Positions 62,422 through 64,000 of a stretch of DNA of 64,000 nucleotides are shown piece after piece. The notes under the pieces are model-generated. The model worked only from the letters and a program-made list of their open reading frames with translations. It was not told the DNA's origin and made no database searches. Made by a program: the position numbers and the translations under genes. Source of the stretch: Jannaschia helgolandensis (lineage in GTDB: Bacteria; Pseudomonadota; Alphaproteobacteria; Rhodobacterales; Rhodobacteraceae); NCBI RefSeq assembly GCF_900109285.1, contig NZ_FNZQ01000001.1:773001-837000 (forward strand), written 5' to 3'. Each line of letters begins with the position of its first letter. Position 1 is the stretch's first letter.

Positions 62422-62504
62422 CTGATGCGATTGCTCATAGCCCATACGCGCTGGCTGTTTCAGATGGCTGGGCAATGCTGGCTGTCGGACCCTGCGCGCT
62501 GTGA
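62418..62504 (+). CDS. 28-residue micro-ORF coupled at both ends (candidate small protein)
   Basis: It starts at ATG 62418, overlapping the nuoF stop by ATGA. It runs 28 codons, and its TGA (62502-62504) shares a base with the ATG of the next gene. The peptide begins [18 protein letters not shown] and ends AVGPCAL, with two tryptophan/cysteine-type residues but no signal peptide or clear membrane helix. Exact filling of an 82-base gap with stop/start overlaps on both sides is the same pattern used by the real genes of this operon. It might be a true small protein or only a coupling device. Confidence 0.55.
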   Translation: MTDAIAHSPYALAVSDGWAMLAVGPCAL

Positions 62505-62893
62505 TGCGTCTGGTGATCCTCGTCCTGGCAGCGACGCCCGCAATGGCACAGGACACCGTTCCTGCACCGGAATATTTCGTCACCTCCGCCATGGCGACGT
62601 CCACGGCGCAGATCGTGGCGGTGAATTGCGGCACGCTTTCGGTGAACCCGGCCGCGATGACGCAAAGCACCGATGCCACGCTCGCCGCATTGGCCGAGGA
62701 CGGGTTCACGCCCGAGAATCTGACCACGCGGATGCAGGACCCCGGCGACCGGATTGCCGTGTTGCAACAGGCGTTCATGGAAAAGCACGGTCTGACCGAT
62801 GGCGCGACCGAAACGACGGTCTGCGCGGCGGGACGCCGGGAAATCACTGAGGGGACCGAGATCGGCGCCCTGCTTCTGGAGGTCGAAAGATGA
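62504..62893 (+). CDS. Small secreted protein of the nuo operon (DUF5333-like)
   Basis: A 129-residue protein with a signal peptide ([16 protein letters not shown]). The mature part shows SAMATSTAQIVAVNCGTLSVNP, DGFTPENLTTRMQDPGDRIAVLQQAFMEKHGL and the end CAAGRREITEGTEIGALLLE. The cysteine pair and the C-AGR--I-x-GT-IG-LL end recur in the protein at 63387-63785, so the two appear to be paralogues. Both resemble Rhodobacteraceae DUF5333 proteins (from memory). ATG 62504 is used; a GTG one codon earlier is possible. The next gene overlaps by ATGA. Confidence 0.75.
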   Translation: MRLVILVLAATPAMAQDTVPAPEYFVTSAMATSTAQIVAVNCGTLSVNPAAMTQSTDATLAALAEDGFTPENLTTRMQDPGDRIAVLQQAFMEKHGLTDGATETTVCAAGRREITEGTEIGALLLEVER

Positions 62894-63273
62894 AGTTCAC
62901 GGTTCTGTTGGTCGGCGCAGCATTCGCGCTGTCGGGCTGCGGCGCGATCGGAAGCTTGGCGTCGGGGGCTTCGGGTCCATTCAGCGGCGGCGGGTTGCGC
63001 GGCAGCGGCACTGAGATCGACGGCGTGCGGTTCCGAACCCGTGTCCAGTCCAGCAAGGAAAACCGCCGCGACTTCACGACCGTGACACGGAATGCAGGCC
63101 GCGATCTGAGCGGTGCGGTCGAGGCCGGTCGGGTTCAGGCGGTGGAATACTGTCTGCGCCAGGTCGGAGGGTCGGAAATTCTGTGGTCGCAGGGACCCGA
63201 CCGGCCAATCGAGCAGATCGCCATCGGCGAAGGCGGCGACCTGGTGCTGACCGGAACCTGCATTTCGCGCTGA
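62890..63273 (+). CDS. Small lipoprotein of the nuo operon
   Basis: A 127-residue lipoprotein: the signal peptide ends in ALSGC (cysteine 17), followed by a glycine/serine-rich stretch. The folded part is VRFRTRVQSSKENRRDFTTVTRNAGRDLSGAVEAGRVQAVEYCLRQVGGSEILWSQGP, with one cysteine in VEYCLRQ and one near the end (GTCISR), a possible disulfide. ATG 62890 overlaps the preceding gene. No family is recognised. As a periplasm-facing lipoprotein it cannot be a hydrophilic-arm subunit of complex I. Confidence 0.75.
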   Translation: MKFTVLLVGAAFALSGCGAIGSLASGASGPFSGGGLRGSGTEIDGVRFRTRVQSSKENRRDFTTVTRNAGRDLSGAVEAGRVQAVEYCLRQVGGSEILWSQGPDRPIEQIAIGEGGDLVLTGTCISR

Positions 63274-63346
63274 TCCTTCGGGCCCCTGATCCGGCATGCC
63301 ATCGCCTGACAGACCCGCAGATATTGAATAGCCGACGATAGATGCC

Positions 63347-63369
63347 AAGGTTCACCACCAGCGAACCTT
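63347..63369. other. Inverted repeat upstream of the last accessory gene
   Basis: AAGGTTC (63347-63353) and GAACCTT (63363-63369) pair around a nine-base loop, 17 bases before the ATG at 63387. It could be an operator, an mRNA hairpin or chance. Confidence 0.4.
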
Positions 63370-63386
63370 ATCGAAAGTCGAGCCAT

Positions 63387-63785
63387 ATGACCCTGCGCCC
63401 CCTTTGCCTGACGCTTGCCGCCCTGCTGACGTCCGCCCCCGCCTTTGCCGATCTGAAGGACGAACGGCGGATCAGCGAGGGGCTGATTACGGTGGGTATC
63501 GCCTATGAAATTTCGGAAGTGTGCCCCGATATCAGCGCGCGCAAGATACGCGGCCTGCGATATCTGCTGGCGTTGAAATCGGCGGCCAGCGGCCTTGGAT
63601 ATTCTTCCGACGAAATTGACGCCTACATCGATGATGACGTCGAAAAGGACCGGCTGGAAGTTATCGCGCGCCAGCGTCTGGCCGCATTGGGAGCGCGCAA
63701 GGGCGACGTGGCGGCGCATTGTGCCGTCGGACGTGCGCAGGTCGCGCAGGATACGCAGGTCGGGCGGCTTCTGAACCCGCGCTGA
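63387..63785 (+). CDS. Small secreted protein of the nuo operon (DUF5333-like)
   Basis: A 132-residue protein with signal peptide MTLRPLCLTLAALLTSAPAFA. The mature part is helical: LKDERRISEGLITVGIAYEISEVCPDISARKIRGLRYLLALK, then GYSSDEIDAYIDDDVEKDRLEVIARQRLAALGARKGDVAAHC and AVGRAQVAQDTQVGRLLN. The pattern of two cysteines and the C-xxGR---x-x-T-xG-LL end matches the protein at 62504-62893, so they are probable paralogues. It fits the DUF5333 type as I remember it. ATG 63387 lies right before the signal peptide. nuoG follows after 99 bases. Confidence 0.78.
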   Translation: MTLRPLCLTLAALLTSAPAFADLKDERRISEGLITVGIAYEISEVCPDISARKIRGLRYLLALKSAASGLGYSSDEIDAYIDDDVEKDRLEVIARQRLAALGARKGDVAAHCAVGRAQVAQDTQVGRLLNPR

Positions 63786-63884
63786 ACGGTCGCGCGTTTT
63801 GGCGGGGCAATGACTGGCTTCCGCCGTTCGGGCGGGCTAGAACCCCATCGATACGCGCTGTTTTAGCTGACCGGAGCGATGGGC

Positions 63885-64000
63885 ATGGCCGACCTCAAGA
63901 AAATCCTGATCGACGGAACCGAAGTCGAGGCACCGGGGGAGATGACCCTGATCCAGGCCTGCGAACTGGCCGGCATCGAAATTCCCCGCTTCTGTTATCA
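63885..64000 (+). CDS. nuoG: NADH-quinone oxidoreductase subunit G, 5' end only
   Basis: The first 38 codons of the large iron-sulfur subunit (75-kDa homologue), cut by the right edge of the window. [20 protein letters not shown] then [19 protein letters not shown] is the N-terminal ferredoxin-like domain, and the cysteine in FCYH is the first ligand of its 2Fe-2S cluster. ATG 63885 is eight bases after GGAG (63873-63876); the in-frame ATG at 63879 is too close to that site. Confidence 0.93.
   Translation, partial: MADLKKILIDGTEVEAPGEMTLIQACELAGIEIPRFCY

Noticed and set aside
1-64000. Search for tRNA genes, CRISPR arrays, complete insertion sequences, phage attachment sites and a replication origin
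   Set aside because: By eye I found no T-arm/anticodon-type cloverleaf, no regularly spaced repeats with spacers, no transposase and no cluster of DnaA boxes; a program could still detect something weak.

Overview
The window is dense, GC-rich alphaproteobacterial chromosome, most likely from the Rhodobacteraceae (Roseobacter group). Four things point there: the hisS-hisZ-hisG block with short-form HisG, the glmS-glmU / gph neighbourhood, a GAAC-N7-GAAC SOS box next to a Y-family polymerase gene, and a nuo operon interrupted by many small genes, as described for Rhodobacter capsulatus. I see no tRNA, rRNA, CRISPR array, prophage or intact insertion sequence. The species cannot be named from this alone.

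Layout. (1) 1-2.4 kb holds the 5' part of dnaE, cut by the window edge. (2) 2.7-12.1 kb is a purine salvage and degradation operon: xdhA-xdhB-xdhC are coupled directly to a nucleoside/purine-type ABC importer (two-domain ATPase, two permeases, BMP-type binding protein) and end in a clear hairpin terminator. (3) 12.1-17.9 kb holds redox and repair genes: an Old Yellow Enzyme, an SOS-controlled Y-family polymerase, an aldo/keto reductase, an OsmC-like protein, a D-amino-acid-type FAD oxidoreductase and a DUF938 methyltransferase. (4) 17.9-30.8 kb is housekeeping: hisG/hisZ/hisS, slyX, a DenD-like dehydrogenase, a PfkB sugar kinase, nth, an AraC-Ogt fusion, an OmpA-like lipoprotein, a FadR-type regulator, ptsP and lysC. 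(5) 30.8-34.7 kb is a patchier accessory stretch. A sensor histidine kinase gene lies between two copies of a 123-bp sequence from the lysC 5' end, followed by an MFS exporter with a histidine-rich tail and an AlkD-like repair gene. (6) 34.7-42.4 kb carries glmS, glmU, gph, a DegT aminotransferase, a DUF481 outer-membrane protein, an orphan gene, a broken gene and an SDR.

(7) 42.4-52.0 kb is the leucine/isovalerate degradation operon: ivd, mccB, mccA, hmgL and a methylglutaconyl-CoA hydratase candidate. A four-gene cassette (DUF1622 membrane protein, LprI-like protein, flavodoxin-like FMN reductase, short LprI-like protein) sits between ivd and mccB. An ASCH gene sits between mccB and mccA, and a GST gene between mccA and hmgL. 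(8) 52.0-54.4 kb holds two envelope proteins: an MltB-type lytic transglycosylase and a double-SH3 protein with tandem repeats.

(9) 54.5 kb to the end is the nuo operon for respiratory complex I. The core genes nuoA, B, C, D, E, F and the start of nuoG are interleaved with eight or nine small genes. NuoE has a long tail ending in a helix-hairpin-helix domain. The same domain, 44 of 62 residues identical, recurs in a membrane-anchored protein encoded next door. A 28-codon micro-ORF is stop/start coupled to nuoF before it and a secreted-protein gene after it. This accessory set is the best candidate here for a poorly described system, although its function is inference.

Other signals worth checking are a sharp low-GC patch inside hisS, the duplicated lysC 5' end, a hairpin covering the lysC ribosome-binding region, a frameshifted gene remnant at 41.3-41.6 kb, and an 11-bp tandem repeat inside the leucine operon.
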